A stretch of 64,000 nucleotides of DNA from Neolentinus lepideus HHB14362 ss-1 (GCA_001632425.1 KV425574.1:227005-291004), one strand, 5' to 3'; shown: positions 10,371 through 21,275, counted from the stretch's first letter. The notes: a model not told the origin generated them from the letters alone. Numbers and translations: made by a program.

Positions 10371-11666
10371 ATGCACTGCTCGTTCTGTGCAGTATCTCCA
10401 CGTCGGAGTATATCTCGTCTGGTGTCGCAAATTGGTAGAATTTCTCTCTTCTGTATCTTCCTGCTTACCATGCCCACACTCATGCCCACTCGACATTTGG
10501 CACTAAACAACATCAGTCGGTGGCCTGTGGCCAGCGGTGGCTTTGCCGACGTCTACTGCGCGGAGTGGAATGACGGCAAGTTGACACTTCCAGTAAGTGA
10601 TGCATATTTCTCGTAAAGTATGTGCTCGCACCTCTGTTTGCAGGTAGCGGTCAAGGTCGTAAGATCGCGTGACGTTTCCGTAGAAACGGTAGTTCTAGTT
10701 TATACAATGTCCAATGCCACTGATGGATCTATTGTCAAAGGATTTTAAACGTAGGCTGATGATCTGGTCCGAGCTAAATCATCCAAATATTTTGCCTCTC
10801 TACGGCATTGTGGATGATTTCGGGGGCTCCACGGCAACGTTAACCTCCTGGAAAGAGAATGGTACTTTGTCCAGTTACCTCGAGCGGAGTGAATGTAGCC
10901 TCCAAGTGAATGATCGTTTTTCACTTGTAAGTCCTCTGGATCCTGTGATAGCTACAAGTCGACTGACAGCGTCAGTGCTGGGAGATCGCAAGCGCACTGG
11001 GTTGCTGTAAGAATCACATACCTGATGTCTATTATTCATTTGACTATCCGAAAGTGCATCATCATTCTCCCCCTATCGTCCATGGATAAGTCAATTCTGT
11101 ACGTATCATTGTGTTATGTCTGGCTTACTGAAAGTGGATGAAATCTATTCCCACAGTCCAACATACTGGTTGATGAGGCCGGAAAGGCCCTTATCAGCGG
11201 ATTCGGATTCCGCAGTGTATCGAGGTATGATGACACTGCTACTGAAATACCTCTTCCTGCACCCCGCTGGGCCGCGCCCGAGATCTATATCCACGACTCT
11301 AAGGGACAAGCAGCTGAATTCAACACGGCATGTGACGTATATGCATTTGGAAGTGTTACATATCAGGTGAATTCTATGCATGAAGTTCGACGGTGGTGCT
11401 CACAACTCCACTGGCAGATACTGTCAGGCAGGATCCCGTACCACGATTTGAAAACCGACGTCCAGGTCGTTCTGGCACTTCTTGACTATCGAAAACCTAC
11501 GCACCCTACAGATGGAATAGATCACATTCCGGATGAGTACAGGATGCTCTTGCAGGAGTGTTGGGCGAATGATCCTGAGGAGAGGCCGTCCATAAATCAA
11601 ATTGAGGCCCGTATTGAGGCATTTCAATGCGACGCACTCGACACTACCGAAGCCAAAGCCAGATAA
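10371..11666 (+). pseudogene. Degenerate TKL kinase (pseudokinase or pseudogene)
   Basis: Exons that align with the kinase at 2376-4875: 10371-10592, 10644-10688, 10741-10926, 10976-11006, 11055-11089, 11157-11366, 11418-11666. The glycine loop (SGGFADVYCAEW) and the VAVK lysine survive, followed by LNHPNILPLYGIVDD, RWAAPEI and a C-lobe ending with the usual CW...ERPSINQI helix. Two lesions remove catalysis. The loop that should read HGD ends IVHG then TAA at 11087-11089, and the DFG motif is GFG (ISGFGFRS). Splicing 11078-11156 out as one intron would keep frame but would delete the catalytic loop. So it is either a pseudogene or a kinase-dead protein. The start at 10371 is the first ATG of the open frame and is tentative. 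Confidence 0.8.
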
Positions 11667-12333
11667 TTCCGCGCTCCGAGCAGGCTAGATCATCTGGATT
11701 TAAACATGATTAGCATAGCCAATATACTAGCTACCGGCCACCGAGCAGGACTATTTAGTCCGAACTAACACTGCGTACTTCGTCGTAGGCTCAGATTAAT
11801 TCAATACGCCTCCTGAGAACTTGGAAGGACGCGTGGAAGATCCGCTCAAGACCCCGAGTCCTTTATCACTCTCAGGCTTTGACGTTGTGGTTGCCTCAGT
11901 CAACTCCTGTTCACCTTTGCTAATTGCTCCAGCCATTTTCTTCTTGCAGACTGACGTGCATATACCGTACCGTCAACTAACCCGTTTTCTGAGCTCTCGC
12001 ACCAGATCTTGAGTTTCAAGTTCGACTCGACTTTCTAGATTGGAAAGATTGGAAACGGTTTCTTATGCAGCCTGAGTATGTGTATTGCCATCGACCATGA
12101 CATCCATGTCACTCCAGGATGCATCACTGTTATGGCCAACTTGAAGTACGTGTATTTTCTCATTTACAGTCAACTAACCGTGCTTTGCTTTCGCAGAGCA
12201 GACTATGCGCCGGGCCGGATTCATTTTTATAACGGTGTGTTCCCGTGACGATGGACGATCCCATGTCCTCTTCTTCTCCTTCGCGTCGTGGACATAAGAT
12301 GAGAGCAGAGCGTGAGATGACGCGGGCTCAAGG
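11667..12333. other. Intergenic region upstream of the glycosidase gene
   Basis: Holds the kinase relic's 3' flank and the promoter of the secreted glycosidase. Pyrimidine-rich tracts appear near 11840-12000 and 12270-12290, as often seen before basidiomycete start codons. No other feature is seen. Confidence 0.45.
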
Positions 12334-14651
12334 ATGTTTGGGACACTAATCTTCGTCTTGTTCACCATCAGTACTTGGGCATCTGCTCCCAGCGGTCCTT
12401 GGGACGCCTTCAACTATGCTCCGAAGTCAACGGTAGTGTGGCCTACTGCGGTATACCACGTTGAAGGCGCGGTGGATGGCGCGAACAGCCTTGTAGAAAA
12501 TCGAGGAGCGGCCACTTTGGCAGGCAGCGGAGCCTGGCTGGCACTCGATTTTGGTGTGGAAGTAGGTGCCTCTGACAATCTCACCGCACGGGGTCAACTT
12601 ACGGAACCAGGTGGGAGGACTGATTTCCATGAATTTCCTGAACCCCTCCAGCACCGTATCAATAGCTCTCTCGTTCACCGAGTCCCCACTTTTCATATCC
12701 CCGCTCACCTCCGACGACTCGTCCTACCCCGCGTCCAACATGTCGTACGACGGAGTTCTCAATGTACCCTCCCCACTGCCATCTGGCTTCTGGACGCAGC
12801 CGTCGTTTGCTCTCCGAGGCGGCTTTCGATACCTTACCATTGTGTCAAACTCCAACGAACCACTTACAATATCCAACGTGTCCTGTGCGATCTTATTTAT
12901 GCCCCACGTCGACAACCTCGGAAACTATGCTGGCTATTTCTATGCGGAAGATCCTGTCTTTCATGACGCCGACTTCTTGACGAAGCTGTGGTACTCCGGG
13001 GCATATACCGTCCAGACCAACACGGTTCCGCTGGATACAGGGAGAGAAGTGCCCTTTGTCACTTCGCCAGGCTGGGAGAACAATGCGACTCTGGGCGTAG
13101 CTGGACCCATCATTGTGGACGGTGCGAAACGTGACAGGTAAGCGCTTGAGCTAGAAAGTCTATTGCTTCGAGCTGACAAGTATTTTTAGAGCTGTATGGC
13201 CAGGTAAGGATCAAGAATGTTTGTGTATTGTCTCGCTTCATGGTTGACGGGATCGGATAGGTGACATGGGCATAGCAGTCCCTACCCAATTCGTTTCCAC
13301 GAACGACCTCCTACCTACGAAAAATGCTTTGTCCACGATGTTCGCCGCCATTGATCCTATAACTGGAGCCCTGCCCGAGTCAGGGCCGCCGCTAAGTCAG
13401 ACGGGTAGTGACACCTATCACGCATGGACTCTGATTGGCACTCACAATTACTACCTGTACTCGGGCGACATGATGTGGTTGCAGACCGTATGGACGAATT
13501 ACACGAAGGCGGTACAATTCCTGGAGAATAAGGTGGACAGCTCGGGATTAATGAACGTCACTGGCCTGAGAGATTGGGCAAGGCTGGGCGGAGGCGGACA
13601 TAATTCTGAGGGGAATGCACTGCTCTACAAAGTCTATTACCTTATGCAGTACATCTCAAACCGGAGACTGACCCGCGATTTCTCCTCAGGTACTTACGAA
13701 CAGCGTCGATCTTGCAACGTACATGAACGCCAGCGACCTAGTGTCCGCATGGGCGCGCAACGCCTCTTCGTTGAAGCAAGTGTTCAATCAAGCGTTTTGG
13801 GACCCCAATCAAGAGATGTACCGGGATAACACTAGCACAACACTCTGTCCGCAAGATGCTAATTCGATGTCGGTAATATTCAACCTTACGACGTCACCGG
13901 GACAGGCCGACGCCATCAGCGCTGGACTGCAGAGGAATTGGAATGACCTTGGACCTGTGGCTCCGGAGCTTCCGGATACGATATCGCCTTTCATCAGTGG
14001 GCTGGAGGTAGGTAGAGATCGTTGCTGGGCGCTCATGGTGTCCTGACATCTGTTCCCTATCTAGCTACAAGCGCACTTCCAGTCGGGCAATGACGATCGC
14101 GCCATGGACTTACTGCATCGCGAATGGGGATACATGCTCTACACTAACCTCAGCGTCCAGTCTACTCTCCTCGAAGGGTTTACAGCCAACGGATCCCTCT
14201 AGTAAGCTTAACCGTCCCATGTTACTTACGCTCAATTCCAATGCGTAATCTTTACAGCTACCGCGGCTACCGAGGATACAACTACGACGCTTCCTACACC
14301 AGCCATTCCCATGGCTGGAGCTCCGGGCCAACCTCTGCGCTCACCTACTATGTCCTTGGCCTGACTGTAACTTCACCGCAGGGCAAGACGTGGTCCGTCG
14401 CTCCTCACCTCAGTGGATTGAATGCTGCCGAGGGCGGGTTCACCACACCGTTGGGCTGGTATGGTGTCAAGTGGCGTGACGAAGGCAACGTCTTCATGTT
14501 AGATGTGAACGTACCCACCGGGACAAGCGGTGTTGTGCGGTTACCGTACGCCGAGGGGAAGGTTGAGATCAACGGGTTCAGTGCGGGATCGATTGGTGAT
14601 GTTATAAATCTCAATGGTGGTCACAAGACAACAATTACTCTATACCGATGA
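12334..14651 (+). CDS. Secreted alpha-L-rhamnosidase-like six-hairpin glycosidase (GH78 type)
   Basis: Exons 12334-12561, 12611-13137, 13190-13203, 13261-13631, 13690-14007, 14065-14201, 14258-14651; 662 aa. It starts with a signal peptide (MFGTLIFVLFTISTWASA), so it is exported. The centre reads RAVWPGDMGIAVPTQFVS, RDWARLGGGGHNSEGNALL and SPFISGLELQAHF, the alpha/alpha-barrel motifs of GH78-like enzymes, and it ends with a beta-sandwich (GWYGVKWRDEGNVFML). Many N-x-S/T sites suggest glycosylation. It probably removes terminal L-rhamnose from plant cell wall or glycoside substrates. It is shorter than bacterial GH78 proteins but plausible for fungal single-barrel members. The third exon is only 14 bases and is needed to make AVWPG. 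The intron at 13632 uses the weak donor GTCTAT. Family assignment rests on recalled motifs. Confidence 0.82.
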
Positions 14652-14800
14652 AAGAATACAGCTATTTCAACGCCGAATTTGTGGAGTGTTGTATTTTATA
14701 TGCAGGATGTAGTGTACAAATATATATGTCAATACAGGATCAAGAAACTAGTGTTAGTCCGCTGCAACAAGGTGGCTCCTTGAGAGCGAAGCACGACGAG
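14652..14800 (+). repeat. 3' flank of the glycosidase gene, copy A of a duplicated segment
   Basis: The bases just after the stop codon, including ATATGCAGGATGTAGTGTAC, ATACAGGATC and CTCCTTGAGAGCGA, recur in the same order at about 16600-16745. The two copies have diverged. The stretch 14801-15074 next to it shows no gene. Confidence 0.7.
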
Positions 14801-15074
14801 CCTGAGATAAGACGATGATGGATTGCAGAGCTGGCTTGGAATACAAAGCGGACAAAGTCGTCTGTCATAGCCTAAGTCGTGACTTGGTCGTTGCGTGTGA
14901 GCCCACAGTATGTGCAAAAATCGAGTCGATACGGAAAGGGCATTGCTCACACCACTCGAGGAACCAAAAGTTTCGGATCACAGTACAGATTAAATAATCA
15001 ATAGCACAATCAGAGCAGTGCTTCAAGTTGTTATGTACATTACGGAGAACATTACCATAATAATCCAGATAACA

Positions 15075-16304
15075 TCAGACAGCGGCTGGAATAGCGAGAC
15101 GAGAGCACAAGAACAGTCCGATATCAGAACCACCATTGCTGTCGAGTACTGTACTTCCCTCCATGTTACTGATAACTTTGTCAAAATATTTCATCACTGA
15201 GCTGGCATGGAGAACCTTTGCCAAGGCAGCGTGAACGGCAAGTAATTTGGCTGAGGGAGGGTCGATGGTGGGGTGGGGTGAGAAGGTGCAGACCACTGAA
15301 TGCTTTCCCATGGCAGGAAGGTGTATGTCAGTTGTGCTCTTCACCCAATACTTATTTGGCTCATGAGGGAATTGGTGCTGTCAGCATTTGATGTATTTGA
15401 TCATATAAAAGATAGGATAACTCACAAGAGAAGCATCAAAATATAGAAAGAACCGCCCAAACAATATATGACAGTCATTTGTCATGAGAATGGCATTCTT
15501 GGGAGTGTTGATATCAGAGCCAATCAGAGTCTTTACATCTACTGAGGTCCAGTTACGTAGCATATCCCAACGTAACGGCCAAATTGTTCTCCAAGAGTCA
15601 AGTGGTATCAGTACTACAGCGCAGAGCATCACGTTATGTACTTACTATCTTTTTCGACACATCCGAACTATTCCCCGATAGCGGTATTATATGAGCAACG
15701 TCCAGACTCATGCAATTGCCATCAAAGTCCGGGGGGACCTGATTGTCAAGTTTCCGATGCAAATGGTATGCCTTACTGACGGCACAACGATGATCCTCGC
15801 GTGCATCAACCTTATAATGATAAGTTAAGCAAGAACAGCTAGTAGCACATTATATTAAGCACTGTACCTGTTCCCACAGTAAGCGTCGCTCTTTCTCGTC
15901 CGCTGTTTCAATCGACGCAGGTGTTCGGTCTTCGTAACAGTAAGAGGGGGCACACTGACGGCTGAGAGCCAATACTAGAAGAGTCAACGGTATTAGACTC
16001 GCCACTGATACATATGAGTTAGGCAAGTCTAAGACTTACTCGGAAGGAGCAGATCACGCTTTCGCCACATCGACTACTGCTTCCGGATCCGACGACAACA
16101 CGTACGCGACATAACGCTTCCCACTCTCCGATGGTGCGTAATCCAACATCGCTACCAAGAGATTATAGAGGCTACACTGGCCCCCGACGCACGCTCCAGA
16201 ACATCGCGGGCGTGTTCGATTATCTTTTTGGCGTCGGCCACCAGCGAGTCTGTCCCTGTGTCAGAATGATAGGGCTCCCCGCTGTCGAGACTAGAATCCT
16301 CCAT
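15075..16304 (-). pseudogene. HNH-endonuclease domain gene, frame-broken
   Basis: Reading leftward: about 16304-16040, 15974-15868, 15810-15642, roughly 15613-15426, 15377-15075. The pieces join into the agaricomycete HNH-nuclease-domain protein: LDYAPSESGKRYVAYVL, RDLLLPI, LWEQVDAREDHRCAVSKAY, SLDVAHIIPLSG (HNH histidine), WDMLRNWTSVDVKTLIGSDI, NTPKNAILMTNDCHILFGRF, then HPTIDPPSAKLLAVHAALAK. The function of the family is unknown. The N-terminal part is broken twice: a one-base shift near 16180-16186, with TAG at 16152 if not shifted, and a second shift near 16056 (TGA at 16054). The gap between the third and fourth pieces would need an intron of about 30 bases, too short here, so a third lesion is likely. 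I therefore call it a young pseudogene. Confidence 0.72.
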
Positions 16305-16489
16305 GGGGCGTGCTGGACAAGAGGTTGCTGTCGACGTAGGTTATAGTATGAGGACACAGGGTGGAAATTCTGGCAAACACTCAGCATATATTCGGACTCA
16401 AACTGACTTGTCGACATGTCCATGTCAGCCACTGCGGCAGGCGGGCAAGGGACATGGCCTTAAATTTGCACCACTGCAAAAATTGGTTG

Positions 16490-16745
16490 CCCGCCGTGCA
16501 CTGGAAGTGTTTGATATGGGTTTGATTATGACTGATGTTGTAAATCTTGACAGTAATCCTATACCAACAGCCATCACACCGCTAAATTTACCGAGAATCG
16601 TATTATATGCAGAACCTACAGTACACAAATATATATATGTCGATACAGGATCTATATAGATAGATGTCAGGAATCCAAAATCCAAAAACCAGTGCTATGT
16701 AGACTGAAGTCCGCAGTAACGAAATAGCTGTAGCTCCTTGAGAGC
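16490..16745 (+). repeat. Relic of the glycosidase 3' end, copy B
   Basis: GATGTTGTAAATCTTGACAG near 16533 and AATCCTATACC near 16556 match the last codons of the glycosidase (GATGTTATAAATCTC..., ACTCTATACC). The rest matches its 3' flank (copy A). It is too diverged and short to code. I infer a remnant of a former tandem glycosidase copy lying beyond the HNH gene. Confidence 0.65.
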
Positions 16746-16751
16746 GAGATT

Positions 16752-16836
16752 AGAAGAGGAGGAGAGGAGGATGAAGAGGAGAGGAGGAGAGGAGGTGAAG
16801 AGGAGAGGAGGTGAGGAGGAGAGGTGAGGAGGATGG
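16752..16836 (+). repeat. Purine-only microsatellite, GAGGA/GGAGA type
   Basis: About 85 bases almost entirely A and G on the plus strand (AGAGGAGGAGAGGAGGATGA and similar). Shadow ORFs of Ser/Leu repeats on the minus strand come from it. No coding role. Confidence 0.85.
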
Positions 16837-17026
16837 TAGATAGATAAGAGAAAGAAGACCATGATACACAGCCAGGAAAACACGACGACAACACTGGACA
16901 ATGCAATGTGGACGGGGTATGGGATATGCGCTACGTATACAGGAGAATAGATAGATGAACGCGATAAATGCACCTTGCGTGGATGTGTATGTGTAATGCC
17001 GAAAGTCCAAATGCCAAATGCGAATA

Positions 17027-17136
17027 CGTGCGTGTGCCCGTCAGATCTTCAGGAATACGTGCGTGTCCGTCAGATCTTCAGGAATGCGTGCGTGTCCGTC
17101 AGATCTTCAGGAATGCGTGCGTGCGTCAGATCTTCA
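17027..17136. repeat. 29-base tandem repeat, about 3.7 copies, at the 3' end of the OTU gene
   Basis: Units at 17027-17057, 17058-17086, 17087-17115 and a partial one to 17136, each containing TCAGATCTTCAGGAAT. On the minus strand every unit carries AAGATCTGA, the last two codons and stop of the OTU gene, so the array looks born by duplication of the gene's own end into its 3' untranslated region. Confidence 0.88.
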
Positions 17137-18711
17137 ACTCCCGGAACCCCCGCACGTCCACGCGCCCCGCGCCGTTCTTCCTCCACTCGCCCCCGCCCTC
17201 GTCCTTGCGGAACCGCCCGCCGGGGATGACGATCTTCCCCGCGCTCCGCGTCCTCATGCCCGGCCCCCCCACCCGTGATTTCGGCAACCCAAGCCTCTTC
17301 CGCTCCCGCCTTGTCAACACCGATTTCGGGGGCGCGTCAGGAGGGGGCGTGGGCGCCGGCGAGGACGCAGACGACTCGGTGCTGAAGCCCGACGCGGAGA
17401 GCGCGGGCGTGTCCTCGCTGAACCCCGACGCAGGCGTGTCCTCGTCGTCCGTGCGCGCGCGCTTCTCGGAGGACTGCGAGGAGGAGGAGGCGGAGTCGTC
17501 GAAGGCGCGTTTCGGGGAGCGGCTGGCGCGGAGTGAGGGGGGGGCGTCGCTTGCCTGACTTGAGGGCAGGGGCGAGGGGGCGGAAGAAGGTAGGGGCGAG
17601 GGGACGGAAGAAGGTAGGGGCGAGGGGGAGCGGGAGGGGGGGAGCGGGATCTGGGAGGGTGTTGGGGGGGCGGGGGTGAGCTTCCGTGTCCGGGTGGGCA
17701 GCGACTTGATCTTCGCTGGAGGTCTCTTCTTCGACGGCGCCGGGGGGAGGGACGCACTTTCATCGCTGTCGTCCGGCGGGGGCGCCTCGCGCACGCGCGG
17801 GAGGCCCGTGTGCGGGCCGCGCTGGTTGCGGATGGAGGAGAAGTGCTCCCAGTCGTAGTATCTGCGGTCAGTCAGATGGGGCGGCATTAAGGGATAGGGG
17901 AGCGTGGGGCTTACGCGACGTATACGGCTGCGCGGGGGTCCTCGTCTTCCTCTGCCTTCTCCTTCTCCTTCTCTTTCTGCTTCCTGTCCTTTGCCTCGCG
18001 CCGCTTCTCACGGGCCAGGCGTCGTCTCTCGCGCGCATCAAGGGTCGACTCGTCCAGCGACGTCTCGGGCTCTGACGACGGGCCCTGCTCAAACGGAGTC
18101 GGCGCAGGGTCGCCACCGGCCGCCCATTCGATCACGTAGACGAGGCCAGGCTGGACGACCTTGACGTCGCGCCTTGTCATGTGCGCAAAGGCCGACAACT
18201 CCATGTGGCCGCCGTATGTGGCTTAGTCGGGATCAGCATCCACGTGTGGCAACTCAATGAAAGGCGACGCACCAGGTTGGCGCATACACCGGAGATGCGT
18301 GTCCAGCCCCCGCTCGTCCTCGCAGAAGGGCGCGTAGCGGTCCTTGTGCGCGGCGACCCAGTTGCAGACGCTGTCGCGCAGCTGGTGGTGGTACGCCTCT
18401 GTGCCGTAGAGCTGGTCGGACAGGGCGCGGAAAAGACAGTTGCCGTCGCCGAGGGTGTTGGCGGCGTACAGGCCCATTGTGCGGAGCTGGTGGTGCAGGT
18501 CGTGGGTGGTCTGCGTGGGGTCTGATAAGACCTGGAATGATATCAGCCCAAAGCAAAGAAATCAAATGCCACGCTGCATACCTTGCCCTTGGACCTCGTA
18601 TGGCGGGATCGCACTACTAGTGGTCCTCGTCAGCGAAACCGACAACGCGCAGGGCGACTCACTCTGCTGCGGCACTCGCGAGGTGCGCTGGTGTCGTTTC
18701 GACTGCCCCAT
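17126..18711 (-). CDS. OTU-domain cysteine protease (deubiquitinase)
   Basis: Exons 18711-18663, 18616-18582, 18531-18273, 18221-17915, 17861-17126; 461 aa. The OTU domain is near the N-terminus: LGDGNCLFRALSDQLYG gives Asp57 and nucleophile Cys60, and TYGGHMELSAFA gives the catalytic His120, restored across an intron. It should remove ubiquitin from proteins, and resembles the OTUD3-like group. After it come a highly charged helix (ARERRRLAREKRREAKDRKQ then KEK repeats), the conserved YYDWEHFSSIRNQRGPHTG, and a long disordered Pro/Ser tail with three PSPLPSS repeats and basic patches (RRERKRLGLPKSR), perhaps a nuclear signal. The first acceptor is a TAGTAG pair (NAGNAG), so a three-base isoform is possible. 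Coding sequence is very GC-rich. Confidence 0.9.
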
Positions 18712-19267
18712 TCTCTATTCTCTGCTGAAAAGTTGGTGAGTGGTGGTTGTTGTAGTGTGTTGGGAGGGGTGCCGGCGATTTCGGGGTCCTGTGGTTCAAC
18801 TTGTGGACCCCGGCTACGTCGAGCCTCCCACATATGGCAATGTCTTCTGTTTAAACACTGCTCTTGTTCTTGGAACCACTCATATATTTCTACCCGCTGT
18901 TTCCACACTGTGTTTATATATTTGCTGTTTCCACATCGTGTTTATATTTTTGAACATGACGCATAAATTACTTCACTACACTGCGTGATCTGGCTCTGCG
19001 GATTGATCTGCTGCTCTATTGGGTTTATATAGCTTCAGCTGCGGCATGGGCTGCGCATCTGCTTCATTAATGTTTAATTGCCGAGAACTTTCCGAACCCG
19101 CATGCCAAGTTAGACGGAGTTGAAAGAACTGGTGTTCTGGCCACACAAGCTAGCCCGAGTGACACAATTGCAGTGGGCTTATATTAGTACAAATCTAGGG
19201 TATCCCAAATCTTCAAGTAAAACTACAACACGCAAGCAAAGTCAGTCCCTCACCGAAGATATCACGA
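18712..19267. other. Intergenic region between OTU gene and the unknown single-exon gene
   Basis: Contains the OTU promoter (the OTU gene reads leftward from 18711). AT-rich from 18840 to 19060, with a repeated CTGTTTCCACA phrase at 18897 and 18924. No gene is seen. Confidence 0.5.
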
Positions 19268-20071
19268 CTAGCCCTCTAACCAGTTCCTCAGCTCCTTTAC
19301 GAGCCTTTTCGCCGCGACTTCCAGCTTCTCGTCTCTCGTCCTCGGAACCTCGACGATCGTCCGTTTCCCTCCCCGGCTGGCCAACACCAGCCCCGCCTTC
19401 CTCGTTGAAAACGATACCGACAACGCGTCAAACGGGACGGGGCTGACGCTCCTTCCCTCGCCCTGACGCTCCTTCCCATCGGAGACGACACCGTCGCGCA
19501 CGCCATAGCCCCGCACGAGATCCTCCAAGCGGCTCCGCGGCTGCGCGAGGGCGAACAGGTCCGCGAAGCCGTCCGCGCGCGCGAGGTGCAGCGCCGAGTC
19601 GTCCGCCCACACGTCCTCGCGCACCTTCAGCGCGACGAAGCGGTCGAGCACGGCGGTCTCGCGCTGCGGGGACGCGGCGTACGGGAAGGGGTCGGATGTG
19701 TACGGCGCGCGGACGAGCGCCTGGTACGCGGGGAGGTACGCCGATCGGAGAACGTGCGTGCATGCTGTCGCACTCCTCAGTCCGTATGCGACGCACGGAG
19801 TTTCGGGGTGCGTACCGATGTAGAGTGCCCTGTTCACGAGGCGCAGGCTCGTGCTCAGCCAATACAGCGTCTTGCGCTGTCGCTCGAGCTTCCCCTCGTC
19901 TATCCCGCCCGTCTCCGGGAACGTAGCGTATACGATGTGCAATAACAAGTGCGAGGGGAGGGCGGCGAAACCCAGGCGCGGCGGCCTAGGGGAGGACGGG
20001 GGAGCAGCCCCGTACGGAGGCGGCGGAGGGAGGTTGGAATGCATGGACTTGTCGTCGACAATGATGACCAT
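19268..20071 (-). CDS. Conserved fungal protein of unknown function, F-box-like N-terminal region
   Basis: One uninterrupted frame of 267 aa. After a Pro-rich leader (NLPPPPPYGAAPPSSPRP) comes LPSHLLLHIVYATFP, which resembles the start of an F-box. Then RQRKTLYWLSTSLRLVNRAL, and later SAYLPAYQALVRAPYTSDPF. This pattern is familiar from conserved agaricomycete proteins without known role. The C-terminal part is charged (VAAKRLVKELRNWL). No catalytic motif is visible. The ATG at 20071 is the first in frame; another at 20042 (MHSNLPP) could be used. Coding sequence is more GC-rich than its flanks, which supports real coding. Confidence 0.75.
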   Translation of the reverse strand: MVIIVDDKSMHSNLPPPPPYGAAPPSSPRPPRLGFAALPSHLLLHIVYATFPETGGIDEGKLERQRKTLYWLSTSLRLVNRALYIGTHPETPCVAYGLRSATACTHVLRSAYLPAYQALVRAPYTSDPFPYAASPQRETAVLDRFVALKVREDVWADDSALHLARADGFADLFALAQPRSRLEDLVRGYGVRDGVVSDGKERQGEGRSVSPVPFDALSVSFSTRKAGLVLASRGGKRTIVEVPRTRDEKLEVAAKRLVKELRNWLEG

Positions 20072-21275
20072 TGGGTGACAATGGCTTGGGAATGGCAGGG
20101 AGGCTTTATCCGGAGAGCTGTGTGCGCACGGGACGCCATGAGGTTATATATATGAGGCTTGCGCTTGGCTCCACGGGTGTTTCAGCAATGCGCGGTTGGC
20201 TGCGTCGATGTAGCATGCCGTAGCGAAAGAGATATCCGTTCCTTTTTGCCAAGCCGCACAGACTGAGGCAGTGCAATCCGGTCAATATTGCTACAGTAAT
20301 TCGACGCTCAACGTTCACATGATGGAAATCAGAGCACTGCAGCAATAATGTCAGGATGCGCCAGTGGTCATGTAAGCTGTATGTTAGGACACAGTTTAGA
20401 TACTATCATTAGGGGAGTTCTTCTCCAGGATTCAGTGTTTCCTCAATTCCTCCGTCAGTAATTCACTTTCAAAGAATATTTCGACATAGACCTTTGCAAT
20501 ACAGTATATCCTATCACCCATCCTAAGAACAAACTAGCCAAATGTGAGCACAGAGCTCATCGGCATCGAAATACTGAGATGAGCAGCGTTCTTCTCCATC
20601 CGTCACATCCAGGTCACAGCGGCGAGTTGGGACTCCGCTTCGGCAAGACAGACACGTCAGCCACTGTATTTGGAGCGGAGACTCAATGCTGTCACACTTG
20701 GTGGCGGACGCGGAGAAGGACGCTCTGTATTTCTGCAATTAAAACCCTTTCGTATCGATGTTCACCAATCGGAAGACATATGTCCATCTGTGTGCATACA
20801 AATGTCTTAAATCCTGTAATTTGGGCTGATTGGTGAAGTGGCTAGCTTAGGATCTGCCAGATACACGATTTTTGTGTGACACATAAACAAATGTTCTGGC
20901 ATCCCATCTTAAAATGGGATCCGTTTTCGCAATTTTGAATCGATGGATACCACAGATATGTACCAAAGATTGTATATACCAAGTTCCAAGTTATTCCATT
21001 CAGTGTTGAAGGCACAGGAAGTGACTTTGTGTGTAGAGAACATTCATACCCCCAGAGAAGAACTCCCCTAGTGATAGTAAATACTAATTCCTCCCCGCTT
21101 TCCTTCTCCTGTTGCTCTTGGGTTGCTCCTGCCGTGCCTTTGTCGGTTCTGGCTTCGGTTCGAGGAACTCTGCCAGTTCTCGCGTCGGTTCGAGGAACTC
21201 TGTCGGCTCTGGCTTCGGTAAAAGGAACTGTAAAAATGCAAATGAATCACCATTTAATCGATAACGGTGCATCAC
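20072..21275. other. Intergenic region with a 30-base minisatellite at its right end
   Basis: Promoter of the 19268-20071 gene at left and 3' flank of the F-box-like gene at right. A small hairpin (ATCCCATCTTAAAATGGGAT) lies near 20905. ORFs here have no motif. Confidence 0.5.
21141..21230. repeat. 30-base tandem repeat, three units
   Basis: Units 21141-21170, 21171-21200 and 21201-21230 share CGGTTCGAGGAACTC or a close variant. Thirty bases equal ten codons, so all frames repeat a decapeptide, but no gene is supported. The array begins 46 bases past the stop of the F-box-like gene. Confidence 0.85.

Noticed and set aside
10976..11156. Rescue of the second kinase by alternative splicing
   Set aside because: Every in-frame option either keeps the TAA or removes the catalytic loop, and the GFG change remains.
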